Of a stretch of 64,000 nucleotides of DNA, positions 1 through 8,523 are shown in pieces. This stretch comes from Hyphomicrobiales bacterium. Its GTDB lineage: Bacteria; Pseudomonadota; Alphaproteobacteria; Rhizobiales; Methylopilaceae. Below the pieces are notes generated by a model that worked only from the letters and a program-made list of their open reading frames with translations, had not been told where the DNA came from and made no database searches. Each line of letters starts with the position of its first letter. Position 1 is the stretch's first letter. The stretch spans positions 1 through 64,000 of the forward strand of contig JALHQA010000003.1 of assembly GCA_022842205.1 (NCBI GenBank), given 5' to 3'. Position numbers and translations under genes: made by a program.

Positions 1-1500
1 ACATGGATCCTGTCGACGCTGAAATGGTACTATATCGGCCTCGTGGCCGCGGCGCTCTTTCTGTCGCTCTATCTCCTGTTCTCGCCCTATGGAAACATCC
101 GGCTCGGCAAGGACACGGACCGCCCCGAATTCAGCTATTTCGCGTGGTTCTCGATGCTGTTCGGCGCGGGCATGGGCATCGGCCTCGTGTTCTGGTCGAT
201 TGCCGAGCCGATCTATCATTTGCAGGAAAACCCATTCATCGGCGGTGATACGGGCATAGCGCCAGGGAGCGCGCATGCGGGCGATATCGCCATGCGCATG
301 ACGTTCTTCCATTGGGGTCTGCACCCTTGGGCAATTTATGTCGTGGTCGGCATGTCCCTCGCCTACTTCTCGTATCGCAAGGATCTGCCGCTCACGATTC
401 GCTCCGCGCTGTATCCTCTGATCGGCGAGCGAATCTACGGACCCATCGGGTCTGCCGCCGACATTCTTGCAATCTTCGGCACCATTTTCGGCGTTGCGAC
501 GTCGCTGGGCCTTGGCGTGCAGCAGATGGCAACCGGCATCTACGAACTGACCGGCATCGAATTCTTCACCACCGTCAACGAAGATGGCACACGCGGCCCG
601 GCAATGATTGCGATGATGCTGCTCATCGTCGTCATCACATCGATTGCAACGCTCTCCGTGGCGTCGGGCCTCGATCGCGGGGTGAAGCTGCTGTCCCAGC
701 TGAACCTCTGGCTCGTCATCGCGATCATGGTGTTCCTGCTGGCCTTTGGCCCCACGGTCTACCTGTTGAACTCCTATCTAAAATGGCTCGGCGATTATCT
801 TTCCCATGTCATTCCGCTGAGCCTCTGGTCGGCGACCAATGCGGATTTCGACGGCTGGCAGCGAAGCTGGACGGCTTTTTACTGGGGCTGGTGGATCGCC
901 TGGGCGCCGTTCGTCGGCATGTTCATCGCCCGAATCTCGCGCGGCCGTACCATCCGGGGGTTCATCGGCGGCGTTCTCGTCGTTCCGACACTTCTCGCTT
1001 TCCTCTGGCTGACATTGTTCGGGGGCACTGCGCTGAATCTGCAACTGGCGGGCGCCGCCGATATCTCGGCGGCCGTGAACGCGGACCTGACGTCTTCGCT
1101 CTATGTCACTCTCGATGCGATGGCCGCGCCTGAATTCCTGTCCAAAATCGCCGCGACGGCCGCGACGATTCTCATCGCGACGTTTTTCATCACCTCGTCC
1201 GACTCCGGCACGCTGGTAATCAACACGGTGATGTCGCTCGGCAACGAGGAGCCGCCGATGCTCCATCGCCTTATCTGGGGCGTTTCCGAAGGAGCGGTAG
1301 CGGCGATCCTGCTGCTCGCGGGAGGGCTGTCGGCGCTTCAGACGGCGTCAATCGCGGCGGCGCTGCCGTTCTCGGTCGTGATGGTGCTGATGGCCATCGG
1401 CCTGTTGCGGGCGTTGCGCACCGAAGATTTGGGCGCCGCCTATGCCGCCGCGAAAGGACATCGCGTGAAGGGCGGCCTGGACCGGACCGGCCCGCGCTGA
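1..1500 (+). CDS. BCCT family betaine/carnitine/choline transporter (5' end outside window)
   Basis: Secondary transporter for quaternary ammonium compounds in the inner membrane, usually driven by Na+ or H+ and used in osmoprotection or choline/carnitine uptake. The frame is open from base 1, so the N-terminus lies outside the window. The visible part carries the family hallmarks: GMGIGLVFWSIAEP near residue 57 of the fragment, and the Trp-rich segment WGWWIAWAPFVGMFIARISRG around residue 290. About ten hydrophobic segments are visible. The C-terminus is short, with no long regulatory tail like that of BetP. It is convergent with yidD, 2 bp away. Substrate cannot be assigned from sequence. 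Confidence 0.93.
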   Translation, partial: TWILSTLKWYYIGLVAAALFLSLYLLFSPYGNIRLGKDTDRPEFSYFAWFSMLFGAGMGIGLVFWSIAEPIYHLQENPFIGGDTGIAPGSAHAGDIAMRMTFFHWGLHPWAIYVVVGMSLAYFSYRKDLPLTIRSALYPLIGERIYGPIGSAADILAIFGTIFGVATSLGLGVQQMATGIYELTGIEFFTTVNEDGTRGPAMIAMMLLIVVITSIATLSVASGLDRGVKLLSQLNLWLVIAIMVFLLAFGPTVYLLNSYLKWLGDYLSHVIPLSLWSATNADFDGWQRSWTAFYWGWWIAWAPFVGMFIARISRGRTIRGFIGGVLVVPTLLAFLWLTLFGGTALNLQLAGAADISAAVNADLTSSLYVTLDAMAAPEFLSKIAATAATILIATFFITSSDSGTLVINTVMSLGNEEPPMLHRLIWGVSEGAVAAILLLAGGLSALQTASIAAALPFSVVMVLMAIGLLRALRTEDLGAAYAAAKGHRVKGGLDRTGPR

Positions 1501-1502
1501 AC

Positions 1503-1802
1503 TCAGGGTCCTGGCGGACCCAGATCGGGCTTGCGCCAGGACCAAACGCCATAGCGCCATGGCGCGTACCAGTGCGCCTTCGGCGCCAGCGTCTCCGGAA
1601 CGGGATCCACGCCCCATCCCGCGAGGGGATGACAGCGGCAGAGGCGCGCCGTCATCATCCAGCCTCCTGCCCAGGCGCCGTGGCGGCGCACGGCTTCTTC
1701 GGCATAGGCCGAACAGCCGGGCTCATACCGGCAATTGGCTCCGAGCAGCGGCGAGATGAACAGCCGGTAGAACCGGATGGGAAAAAGGACGAGGGCTTTC
1801 AT
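1503..1802 (-). CDS. yidD: Membrane protein insertion efficiency factor YidD
   Basis: Small membrane-associated protein that assists YidC-dependent insertion of inner-membrane proteins. The family core is present: FYRLFISPLLGANCRYEPGC, then a TARL-CRCHPLAGWGVDPVP segment with the conserved Cys residues. I chose the internal ATG (MKALVLFP), which gives 99 residues and starts at the usual place; an in-frame ATG at 1826 would add eight residues with no family support. It lies upstream of no ribosomal protein genes here, unlike the rpmH-rnpA-yidD order. Its neighbours are the NifU-like gene and folE. Confidence 0.9.
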   Translation of the reverse strand: MKALVLFPIRFYRLFISPLLGANCRYEPGCSAYAEEAVRRHGAWAGGWMMTARLCRCHPLAGWGVDPVPETLAPKAHWYAPWRYGVWSWRKPDLGPPGP

Positions 1803-1820
1803 GAGTGCCAAGTTCACCGA

Positions 1821-1930
1821 CCTCATCCCGAGGAGCCGCCGGGGGCGGCTTCTCGAAGGATGAGCCGCAAGTCCGGTGCCTGTCGCCCATCCTTCGAGAC
1901 GCGAGCTTCGCTCGCTCCTCAGGATGAGGT
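1821..1930. repeat. Large imperfect inverted intergenic repeat
   Basis: The left arm begins CCTCATCCCGAGGA (1821-1834). The right arm ends TCCTCAGGATGAGG (1916-1929), its reverse complement with one mismatch. Inside, CTTCTCGAAGGATG (1850-1863) pairs with CATCCTTCGAGACG (1888-1901), and a GCGAGC/GCTCGC mini-hairpin sits at the right. The element fills the gap between yidD and the NifU-like gene. It resembles dispersed palindromic intergenic elements common in Hyphomicrobiales (family recollection, not a search). It may act as a bidirectional terminator or mRNA stabiliser. Confidence 0.75.
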
Positions 1931-1935
1931 TTTTG

Positions 1936-2379
1936 TTATTCAGCCGCCTTCTTGCGCGCCTCGATCTGATCGAGCGCGTCGACCACGGCGTCGAAGGTCA
2001 GAAGGGTCGATGCGTGGCGGGCCTTGTAGTCCCGGACCGGCTCCAGAACCGCCAGATCGGACCATTTGCCCGCCGGGGGCGAACCGCCCTCCTTCAGCAT
2101 GGTCCGCATGGTCTCGCGCACCTTCCGCAGTTCCTCGGAGGTCGCGCCGACCACATGGCTGGCCATGATCGAGGACGAGGCCTGGCCGAGGGCACAGGCT
2201 TTGACGTCGTGGGCAAAGTCCGAGACGACGCCATTTTCCAGCTTGAGGTCGACGGTCACGGTCGAGCCGCAGAGCTTGGAATGGGCCGTTGCGGACGCGT
2301 CCGGATGATCCAGCCGCCCCAGCCGGGGGATGCCGGCAGCCAGTTCCAGAATGCGCCGGTTGTAGATGTCGTCGAGCAT
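1936..2379 (-). CDS. NifU N-terminal-like iron-sulfur cluster scaffold protein
   Basis: Belongs to the IscU/SufU/NifU-N fold family that assembles Fe-S clusters in the cytoplasm (147 aa). Two scaffold cysteines are in place: Cys37 in SKLCGST and Cys62 in KACALGQASSS. The third ligand cysteine is replaced. Where IscU or SufU have HCS or KCA, this protein has RHASTLL (Ala123). It is divergent from folE with a 138-150 bp AT-rich gap, and folE-hisI follow. The two-Cys form seems common for this alphaproteobacterial neighbourhood, so it may be an atypical scaffold or a zinc-type SufU relative rather than a pseudogene. Confidence 0.82.
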   Translation of the reverse strand: MLDDIYNRRILELAAGIPRLGRLDHPDASATAHSKLCGSTVTVDLKLENGVVSDFAHDVKACALGQASSSIMASHVVGATSEELRKVRETMRTMLKEGGSPPAGKWSDLAVLEPVRDYKARHASTLLTFDAVVDALDQIEARKKAAE

Positions 2380-2529
2380 TTTGGTCCCCGCCGCGGTAAT
2401 CCAAACGGAATTCTTTTCCGTAAACGATTTTGCGGCATCTAGATCGCTTACTATATAGGTGCCCTAAGCCCTCATGCAGGGGGCGGGCAAATCACTTCAC
2501 AGCCGCCCGGACGGCCTTTGGATAGCTCA

Positions 2530-3153
2530 ATGGACAAGGTCGTCAAACACCCTGCTTTTCGCGTTTCGGCCGATGTGAAACGCCCCTCTGTCGAGGAGGC
2601 GGAACAGGCCGTTCGCACGCTGATCGCCTATCTCGGGGACGATCCGAACCGCGAGGGCCTTCTCGATACCCCCACACGCGTCGTCAAATCCTACTCCGAA
2701 CTCTATGCCGGCTATGGGCAGGACGCCGGGAAGGTGCTGGAACGCGTGTTCGAGGACGTCGGCGGTTATGAAGACGTCGTCCTCGTCCAGGACATCCCGT
2801 TCTATTCGCACTGCGAACACCACATGGTGCCGTTCTTCGGCAAGGTGCACGCGGCCTATTATCCGACCGGCGGCGTGGTCGGCCTGTCCAAGATCGGCCG
2901 TGTGGTCGAAGTCTTTGCCCGCCGCCTTCAGACACAGGAAAATCTCACCGCGCAGGTGACGGCCGCGATCGACGAAGCGTTGAAACCGCGCGGACTCGCC
3001 ATCATGGTCGAGGCCGAGCACATGTGCATGGCGATGCGCGGCATCCGCAAATCGGGTGTCACCACAACCACCACCCGCTTCACCGGCCTGTTCAAGGACA
3101 ATCCGGCCGAACAGGTGCGCTTCCTGACGCTTGTCCGCGGTGCCCAGAAGTGA
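2530..3153 (+). CDS. folE: GTP cyclohydrolase I
   Basis: Converts GTP to 7,8-dihydroneopterin triphosphate, the first step of tetrahydrofolate synthesis. The zinc site is visible: Cys and His in [11 protein letters not shown] and the second Cys in EHMCMAMRG. The KSGVTTTT segment near the C-terminus is also typical. I start at ATG 2530 (MDKVVKHP), 207 aa; an in-frame TTG at 2518 is possible but less likely. hisI overlaps its stop, so the two are translationally coupled. Confidence 0.96.
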   Translation: MDKVVKHPAFRVSADVKRPSVEEAEQAVRTLIAYLGDDPNREGLLDTPTRVVKSYSELYAGYGQDAGKVLERVFEDVGGYEDVVLVQDIPFYSHCEHHMVPFFGKVHAAYYPTGGVVGLSKIGRVVEVFARRLQTQENLTAQVTAAIDEALKPRGLAIMVEAEHMCMAMRGIRKSGVTTTTTRFTGLFKDNPAEQVRFLTLVRGAQK

Positions 3154-3620
3154 GCAGCGGATCGTCAGGTCCGTTTTCCGCACCCGGAACACATCAGGAC
3201 ATTGAAGAAGGCCTCGCGCTGACGCCTCGCTTCGACGCGGCGGGCCTCGTGACGGCTGTCGTGACGGATGCCGGCAGCGGCGATGTGCTGATGCTCGCGC
3301 ACATGAACGCCGAGGCTCTGGCCAGAACCATCGAAACCCGCGAAGCCCATTTCTACTCGCGCTCCCGCGGCAAGCTCTGGAAAAAGGGCGAGGACAGCGG
3401 CCATGTACAGACGGTCGTCGAGATGCGCGTCGATTGCGATCAGGATGCCGTGCTGCTGAAAGTGCGGGTGGCGGGCACCGGCGCGTCGTGCCACACCGGG
3501 CGCATCTCGTGCTTCTACCGCAGTATTCCTCTGGGGAGCGCGCCATCGGGCGAGCTGAAGCTCGATTTCATCGGCGACGCGAAGCTGTTCGATCCCGCGA
3601 AGGTCTACAAGCAGCCTTAA
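3150..3620 (+). CDS. hisI: Phosphoribosyl-AMP cyclohydrolase
   Basis: Third step of histidine biosynthesis, hydrolysing phosphoribosyl-AMP to ProFAR. The metal-binding core is clear: [13 protein letters not shown] (Cys plus Asp cluster) and [15 protein letters not shown] (two Cys). No HisE domain is fused. Start: a GTG at 3150 overlaps the folE stop in a GTGA arrangement and gives 156 residues. The same frame extends further upstream inside folE but without homology. It is convergent with the CBS gene, and the two stops overlap by 3 bases. Confidence 0.95.
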   Translation: MSSGSSGPFSAPGTHQDIEEGLALTPRFDAAGLVTAVVTDAGSGDVLMLAHMNAEALARTIETREAHFYSRSRGKLWKKGEDSGHVQTVVEMRVDCDQDAVLLKVRVAGTGASCHTGRISCFYRSIPLGSAPSGELKLDFIGDAKLFDPAKVYKQP

Positions 3621-4048
3621 GCGGAGGCGATGTACTCTCGCATCGCGCTGGCTTCGGCTTCGAGTTCGCCGAGGCGGAATTTCACGACGTCACCGATCGA
3701 AATAATGCCGGCGATCCGGCCTTCCTCGACCACCGGCATGTGACGGAACCTGCCGGCCGTCATGCGCTCCATAATGGAGCGCAGCGTATCGCCGCGCACG
3801 CACGTCTTTACCGTTTTCGTCATATGCTCCGAGATCGGCTGGTCGAGAACCGCCGCACCGCTCCGCGCCAGCGCGCGGACGATGTCGCGTTCGGACAGAA
3901 TGCCGAGGATGACATTGTCGCCCTGGGTGACGACCAGCGTTCCTATGCCGTGGCGTTCCAGCAGCCGCGTAGCGTCCGCGAGCGTGCGCTCCGGGGTGAT
4001 GCTGATGACATCTTTTCCCTTGATCGTGAGGATCGACGCAACATGCAT
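3617..4048 (-). CDS. CBS-domain pair protein
   Basis: Stand-alone tandem CBS (Bateman) module of 143 aa. Such modules bind adenine nucleotides and act as energy sensors or regulators of partner proteins. CBS1 runs about residues 8-60 ([17 protein letters not shown], then [11 protein letters not shown]). CBS2 runs about 75-130 ([18 protein letters not shown], then [12 protein letters not shown]). Start chosen at MHVASILTI, with GGGAG about 8 bases upstream; the longer frame to 4126 has no domain content. No partner gene is apparent next to it. Confidence 0.88.
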   Translation of the reverse strand: MHVASILTIKGKDVISITPERTLADATRLLERHGIGTLVVTQGDNVILGILSERDIVRALARSGAAVLDQPISEHMTKTVKTCVRGDTLRSIMERMTAGRFRHMPVVEEGRIAGIISIGDVVKFRLGELEAEASAMREYIASA

Positions 4049-4122
4049 GTCCACTCTCCCATTCTTCCCGCAACGTAAGTGCGTGCAGGTTCGAACGATG
4101 ATTGCGCCGAAATGCGGCGCGA

Positions 4123-4857
4123 TCAAGCGCTGCGGCGAAGATCGTTAAAACCGAGCGGAAGTTTGGGATCGAAAACGGGGAAAAGAAGCAGCCCGCCGAT
4201 GAAACCGCCGATATGCGCTTCCCAGGCGATCGGCGCCGCGCCCTGATACGAGGCGAACGCGTACAGAAAGTTGATCCCGAACCACACCGCGACGAATGCC
4301 ACGATCTGCGGCGAACGGAAGATGTCCGACAGCGGCACCGCGGGCACCGCGAACGCCGCCCTGCCCCGGCGGCGGAAAACGCCCATCGGCCCGCCCGCCT
4401 CGAACACGAAACGTATGGCCGCGGCTGTCAGGCCCGAAATCGCCGCCGAGGCCCCGATCATCGGCGTGACGTCTCCGAAATGCATCAAAAGATGCGTCGC
4501 CGCGCCGAGCGCGGCCGTGGCGGCCATGAACAGCAGAAACCGCGTCGCCCCGAACCGCCACGCAACGGCGCTGCCGAACGCCAGCAGCCAGATGCCGTTC
4601 ACGGTGAGGTGCATGTAGTCGCCATGCAGCGCCGCATAGGTAACGAAGGTCCAGATATCCCCAGCCAGGCCGCCCGGAAAAGCAAACTGGATGAAGGCCG
4701 GATCGTAGCGTGCGGGGATGAAGGCGAAGAGCAGCAGCATCTGCAGCTCCTCGTTCTGGGACAGAAAACCGCGCGCGACGTGAATCGCAACCAGCGCCGC
4801 GATGGTCCAGCCGACCACGGGCGGAGAGTTGAAAATGGGTTCGCGGGAATCGTCCAA
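4123..4857 (-). CDS. Rhomboid family intramembrane serine protease
   Basis: Polytopic inner-membrane protease that cleaves transmembrane substrates, 244 aa with about six hydrophobic helices. Catalytic features are visible: MHLTVN (His83, Asn87, matching the oxyanion-stabilising His-x3-Asn), nucleophile Ser137 in IGASAAISG, and catalytic His215 in WEAHIGGFIGG. The motif is GASA rather than the commoner GASG, but Ser and His are intact. Substrates are unknown. It lies 74 bp downstream of the CBS gene start and may be transcribed in the same direction. Confidence 0.88.
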   Translation of the reverse strand: MDDSREPIFNSPPVVGWTIAALVAIHVARGFLSQNEELQMLLLFAFIPARYDPAFIQFAFPGGLAGDIWTFVTYAALHGDYMHLTVNGIWLLAFGSAVAWRFGATRFLLFMAATAALGAATHLLMHFGDVTPMIGASAAISGLTAAAIRFVFEAGGPMGVFRRRGRAAFAVPAVPLSDIFRSPQIVAFVAVWFGINFLYAFASYQGAAPIAWEAHIGGFIGGLLLFPVFDPKLPLGFNDLRRSA

Positions 4858-5025
4858 GGCGAGCTCGTCTAGATCAAGTGGCGCGGCAGCACGGCAAAAG
4901 CAAGAAGGACCAGAACGCGCAGGAGACTATCCCCTTTGCAATACAGATCATTAACCGCGTCTACCTATCGTCGGTTCAAATCATTCCCAACCGGGTTTCC
5001 CGTCTGGGCACGGACAGTCGTCTAG

Positions 5026-5631
5026 ATGCAGCCGCAACCCGCACCAAAGCAACGCCCCCAGGAACGCCGGCGGCACGCGCGCGTGAAGGTCGCCCTCATC
5101 GGCCGCTATATGCTGAGCGACCGTCGCGAATATCCCTGCCAGACCTTCGATATGTCGCCGGGCGGCGTCTCGGTCGTCGCACCGGTGGTCGGGCAGCCCG
5201 GCGAGCGCGTCGTGGCCTATTTCGATCACATAGGCCGCGTCGAAGGCGTTCTCGTCCGCACAATTCCGAACGGCTTTGCGATGACCATCGCCGCAACGCC
5301 GCGCAAGCGCGAAAAGCTCGCCGACCAGCTGACATGGCTCGCCAATCGCCAGGTTCTCGGACTGCCGGAAGACCGCCGCCACGAACGTTTGTCTCCGAAG
5401 AATACCCGCTCGTTCCTCGTCATGCCCGACGGACGCGAGATTCCCTGCCGCGTCGTGGACGTTTCGCTGTCGGGTGCCGCGGTCCATCTCGATATGCAGC
5501 CGCCGCTCGACACACCGGTCACGCTCGGCCGCACGGCGGCGAAGGTCGTCCGCCATTTCGAAGGCGGTGTGGCGGTGGAGTTCACCCGCCCGCAGAACAT
5601 CGACCACCTGCGCGAGCAGTTCGGCGGCTGA
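5026..5631 (+). CDS. Tandem PilZ domain protein (probable c-di-GMP receptor)
   Basis: Cytoplasmic protein of 201 aa with two PilZ modules and no other domain. Module 1: ERRRHARVKV (about residues 13-22), then TFDMSPGGVSV. Module 2: DRRHERLS (about 117-124), then VVDVSLSGAAVHL. Both keep the RxxxR and D/N-x-S-x-x-G ligand motifs that bind cyclic di-GMP. The next gene on the same strand is a LapG-type cysteine protease, 162 bp downstream; c-di-GMP control of such proteases is known elsewhere. A functional link here is inference. Confidence 0.87.
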   Translation: MQPQPAPKQRPQERRRHARVKVALIGRYMLSDRREYPCQTFDMSPGGVSVVAPVVGQPGERVVAYFDHIGRVEGVLVRTIPNGFAMTIAATPRKREKLADQLTWLANRQVLGLPEDRRHERLSPKNTRSFLVMPDGREIPCRVVDVSLSGAAVHLDMQPPLDTPVTLGRTAAKVVRHFEGGVAVEFTRPQNIDHLREQFGG

Positions 5632-5793
5632 GCCGCCTTGTCTTTCCTGATTTTTCGAAGATTTGGCCAGTGCGCAGATGTATGCGCATGCCTAACGAAT
5701 ACTTACTTCAATACCTAGATTTTCGGCCTATAACTTAGACCAGCCTCAAAGTATATCTGCCACATTGATCCCCGACGGACAAGGAGGGGTTCA

Positions 5794-6429
5794 ATGCTTC
5801 CCGTTGAATTTACTTCGCCTAGAAAAGCAATGGTAGCCCTTGCTGGCATCTGCTTTACGCTTGTTCTTTCCGGAACGGCTGCGGCGACCGATGTTGACGG
5901 TAAACCTTCTATGAAGGTGCTTGGCGCAGCGCGCGCGCCGATCGGCCATGCCGAATTCTGCTCGCGCGAGCCGTCTGAATGCGTCCGGACCGGTGCGAAG
6001 ACCGCCCGCGTGGCGCTGGACTCCGCCCGCCTGTCCGAACTCATCCGCATCAATAGCGCGGTCAACGACGCCATCGCGCCGGTGACCGACATCGATCTCT
6101 ATGGAACGGCGGAGCGCTGGATCTACCCGGTCAACAAGGGCGACTGCGAAGACTATGTGCTGCTGAAGCGGCGCATGCTGATGGGCGCGGGCTGGGACGC
6201 CTCCGTCCTGCTCATCACCGTCGTCCGCGACGAAAAGGGCGACGGCCATGCCGTCCTCACGGTGTCCACCGACAAGGGCGATCTCGTGCTCGACAACCAG
6301 CGCGATGCCGTCCTGGCCTGGCAGGACACCGGCTACGAATACATCAAACGCCAGTCGCAAACCGATCCGAAGTCCTGGGTTTTCGTCGGCCCGGCACGTC
6401 CGGAAACCGGAGTTGCCACGGCACGCTGA
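5794..6429 (+). CDS. Bacterial transglutaminase-like cysteine protease (BTLCP, LapG-type family)
   Basis: Predicted exported cysteine protease, 211 aa. A hydrophobic signal sequence (about residues 10-31, ending GTAAA) targets it to the periplasm. The catalytic triad is readable: Cys118 in NKGDCEDYVLLK, His152 in GDGHAVLTV and Asp167 in LVLDNQ. LapG, a characterised family member, releases surface adhesins under c-di-GMP control, but no LapD or large adhesin gene is in this window. AGGAGGGG lies just before the ATG. A strong terminator follows. Confidence 0.88.
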   Translation: MLPVEFTSPRKAMVALAGICFTLVLSGTAAATDVDGKPSMKVLGAARAPIGHAEFCSREPSECVRTGAKTARVALDSARLSELIRINSAVNDAIAPVTDIDLYGTAERWIYPVNKGDCEDYVLLKRRMLMGAGWDASVLLITVVRDEKGDGHAVLTVSTDKGDLVLDNQRDAVLAWQDTGYEYIKRQSQTDPKSWVFVGPARPETGVATAR

Positions 6430-6482
6430 GTTCGAAAACGCGCCCGGTCGCACCCCTCCCCGTCCCCACGACCTGGTCGCGC

Positions 6483-6520
6483 GAGGGCCGGCTCTCCCCG
6501 GAGCCGGCCCTCACCTTTTT
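6483..6520 (+). terminator. Rho-independent terminator after the BTLCP gene
   Basis: A perfect 12-bp stem, GAGGGCCGGCTC (6483-6494) with GAGCCGGCCCTC (6501-6512), a 6-base loop, and TTTTT at 6516-6520. It ends just before the PAP2 gene, so the two genes are separate transcription units. Confidence 0.88.
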
Positions 6521-6534
6521 CGGGAATGCGCGTT

Positions 6535-7215
6535 ATGACAGCCGGCATGAATCGCACCGCCACACAGACCTGGATATGGACGGCCGTCCTCACGGCCGCA
6601 TTCGCCGCAATCGCCGCCGCCATTCGCGGCGGGGCGCTGGAAGGCATCGACCGGACGCTCATGCTCGCGCTGCGTACCGGCGACGCGCATGATCCGATCG
6701 GCCCGGCCTGGGTCGAGACGATGTTTCTGGAACTGACCGGGCTTGGTTCGACAACCGTGATCGTGCTCGTCACGCTCGCCGCGGCCGGATTTCTTCTCAT
6801 CGCGAGAAAACGCGCCACGGCTGCGCTCGTCGTCGCGGCCATTCTCGGCGGCACGCTGCTCAACAACCTGCTCAAGTTGATTTTCGCGCGCCCACGCCCG
6901 GATGTTGTCGCGCATTCCGTCGAAGTGACGACGATGAGCTTTCCGAGCGGGCATGCGATGATGTCCGCGGCCGCTTACCTGACGCTCGGCGCGCTTCTGG
7001 CGCAAACGCAGAAGTCAGGCGCGGCGCGTGGCTACATCCTTGCGCTCGCCGTGGTGACGGTCGCTCTGATCGGCGTCAGCCGCGTCTATCTCGGCGTGCA
7101 TTGGCCGACGGACGTCATCGCCGGCTGGCTGGCGGGCGGCGCATGGGCGCTCATGTGCTGGCAGGTTGCGCGGACGCTCAGATCGCGCGGCGCAATCGAG
7201 AAGGCGGACGATTAG
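6535..7215 (+). CDS. PAP2-superfamily membrane phosphatase
   Basis: Lipid phosphatase of the type-2 phosphatidic acid phosphatase family, possibly acting on undecaprenyl diphosphate or phosphatidylglycerol phosphate. All three signature blocks are present: KLIFARPRP, SFPSGHAMMS and SRVYLGVHWPTD (catalytic His and Asp). Five to six membrane segments are visible. Start: ATG 6535 has GGGAA eight bases upstream; ATG 6526 is also in frame but abuts the preceding terminator. Substrate is unresolved. Its stop overlaps the convergent DUF3126 gene. Confidence 0.88.
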   Translation: MTAGMNRTATQTWIWTAVLTAAFAAIAAAIRGGALEGIDRTLMLALRTGDAHDPIGPAWVETMFLELTGLGSTTVIVLVTLAAAGFLLIARKRATAALVVAAILGGTLLNNLLKLIFARPRPDVVAHSVEVTTMSFPSGHAMMSAAAYLTLGALLAQTQKSGAARGYILALAVVTVALIGVSRVYLGVHWPTDVIAGWLAGGAWALMCWQVARTLRSRGAIEKADD

Positions 7216-7424
7216 GCGTCGAGATCCTCGGACAGGATCGCCATCTGGAAATTGTAGGACAGCTCGCCATCCTCATTGTCGCGGAACAGGACGCCGATGA
7301 ATTCCTCGCCGAGATAGACTTCGGCGGAATCCATTTTCTTCGGCCGGGCAACCACACGCAGGCTCTGATTGCCGAATGTGCGGCGCAGATAGGCCTGTAC
7401 CTGCTCAAGCTCTTTCTTCTCCAC
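7212..7424 (-). CDS. DUF3126 family protein
   Basis: Small conserved protein of unknown function, about 70 aa, typical of alphaproteobacteria and usually found next to cysE, as here. The conserved core reads VQAYLRRTFGN, then VYLGEEFIGVLFRDNEDGE. I take the GTG at 7424, which has GGAG about nine bases upstream and gives the usual family length; an in-frame ATG at 7484 would overlap the cysE 3' end region without homology. It follows cysE on the same strand. Confidence 0.85.
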   Translation of the reverse strand: MEKKELEQVQAYLRRTFGNQSLRVVARPKKMDSAEVYLGEEFIGVLFRDNEDGELSYNFQMAILSEDLDA

Positions 7425-7490
7425 GCACGCTCTCCACTCTTTGAAAACAGGGACGATCTGGCACGCGCGAACGACTTCACGCAAGCGCGC

Positions 7491-8333
7491 TCAGATCACG
7501 GGGTCGAAAATTTCCGCTTCATCCAGAACGTGGTCCATGCTGCGCGACGGATCGGCACACGGCGCGCGGCCGACGACACGCGCCGGCACGCCCGCGACGG
7601 TCGTGCACGACGGAACGGATTTCAGCACGACGGAGCCGGCCGCGACACGCGATCCCACTCCAATCTCGATATTGCCGAGAATCTTGGCGCCGGCGCCGAT
7701 AAGCACGCCGCGGCGGATTTTCGGATGGCGGTCGCCTTGCTCCTTGCCGGTACCACCGAGCGTGACGTTCTGGAGGATGGAAACATCGTCCTCGATGACC
7801 GCAGTCGCGCCGACGATGACGCCGGTGCCGTGATCGATGAACACACCCTTGCCGATCGGCACGGCGGGATGAATATCGACCTGCAGCGCGCTCGACACTC
7901 GGCTTTGCAGATAAAGCGCCATGTCCTTACGTCCGGCATTCCACAGGCGGTTGGCGAAACGCTGCGCTTCGAGCGCGTGAAATCCCTTGAAGTACATGAC
8001 CGGTTCCAGAAACCGGTCGGCGACCGGATCGCGGTCGACCACGGCGGCGAGATCAGCGCGTATCGACAGGCCGATGTCGGAATCAAGTTCGATGGCGTCC
8101 TCGAACGCCTGGCGGATCATTCCGTCGCCGAGTTCGTCGGATTCGAGCCTTGCGGCGATGCGGTGGGCAACGGCGCTTTCAAGCGTCTCGTGATGAAGGA
8201 TCGAGGCATGCAGCAGGCCGGCCAGCTGGGGTTCGCGCGCGATCACGACCTCGGCTTCGGCGCGAAGCTGGTCCCAGATCGGGTCGACGGTCTTGAGAGC
8301 TGCCCGGCCGCGCGGGTTAGTTGTTTGGACCAT
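7491..8333 (-). CDS. cysE: Serine O-acetyltransferase
   Basis: Acetylates L-serine with acetyl-CoA to O-acetylserine, the committed step of cysteine synthesis. 280 aa. The N-terminal helical SATase domain (DPIWDQLRAEAEVV and following) is joined to a left-handed beta-helix of hexapeptide repeats (IGKGVFIDHGTGVIVGATAV to VPARVVG). Catalytic-type residues are present in the FKGFHALEAQR and IHPAVPIGKG regions. The C-terminus ends EIFDPVI; a terminal Ile is the residue family members use to bind cysteine synthase and receive cysteine feedback. Confidence 0.96.
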   Translation of the reverse strand: MVQTTNPRGRAALKTVDPIWDQLRAEAEVVIAREPQLAGLLHASILHHETLESAVAHRIAARLESDELGDGMIRQAFEDAIELDSDIGLSIRADLAAVVDRDPVADRFLEPVMYFKGFHALEAQRFANRLWNAGRKDMALYLQSRVSSALQVDIHPAVPIGKGVFIDHGTGVIVGATAVIEDDVSILQNVTLGGTGKEQGDRHPKIRRGVLIGAGAKILGNIEIGVGSRVAAGSVVLKSVPSCTTVAGVPARVVGRAPCADPSRSMDHVLDEAEIFDPVI

Positions 8334-8523
8334 AAAGGTTTTCCTGCCCGCGGTGCTTGTAGCACAAGGTGCTAAACGCCCGCTGAATCCCTTATTTAGG
8401 GGCGAACAGGCCCGTCGAAAACCCCAATGTGATGGAGGTCCTTGCGAAGCGCGCCACGGGCCTCTCGATTGTGACAGGGCGATGCCATAGCGTGAGACGA
8501 TATCGACCTTTCAGGAGCAAGGA

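Noticed and set aside
4123-4857. Rhomboid as an inactive pseudoprotease because of GASA instead of GASG
   Set aside because: Ser137, His215, His83 and Asn87 are all present. The Gly-to-Ala change after Ser is not a loss of a catalytic residue.
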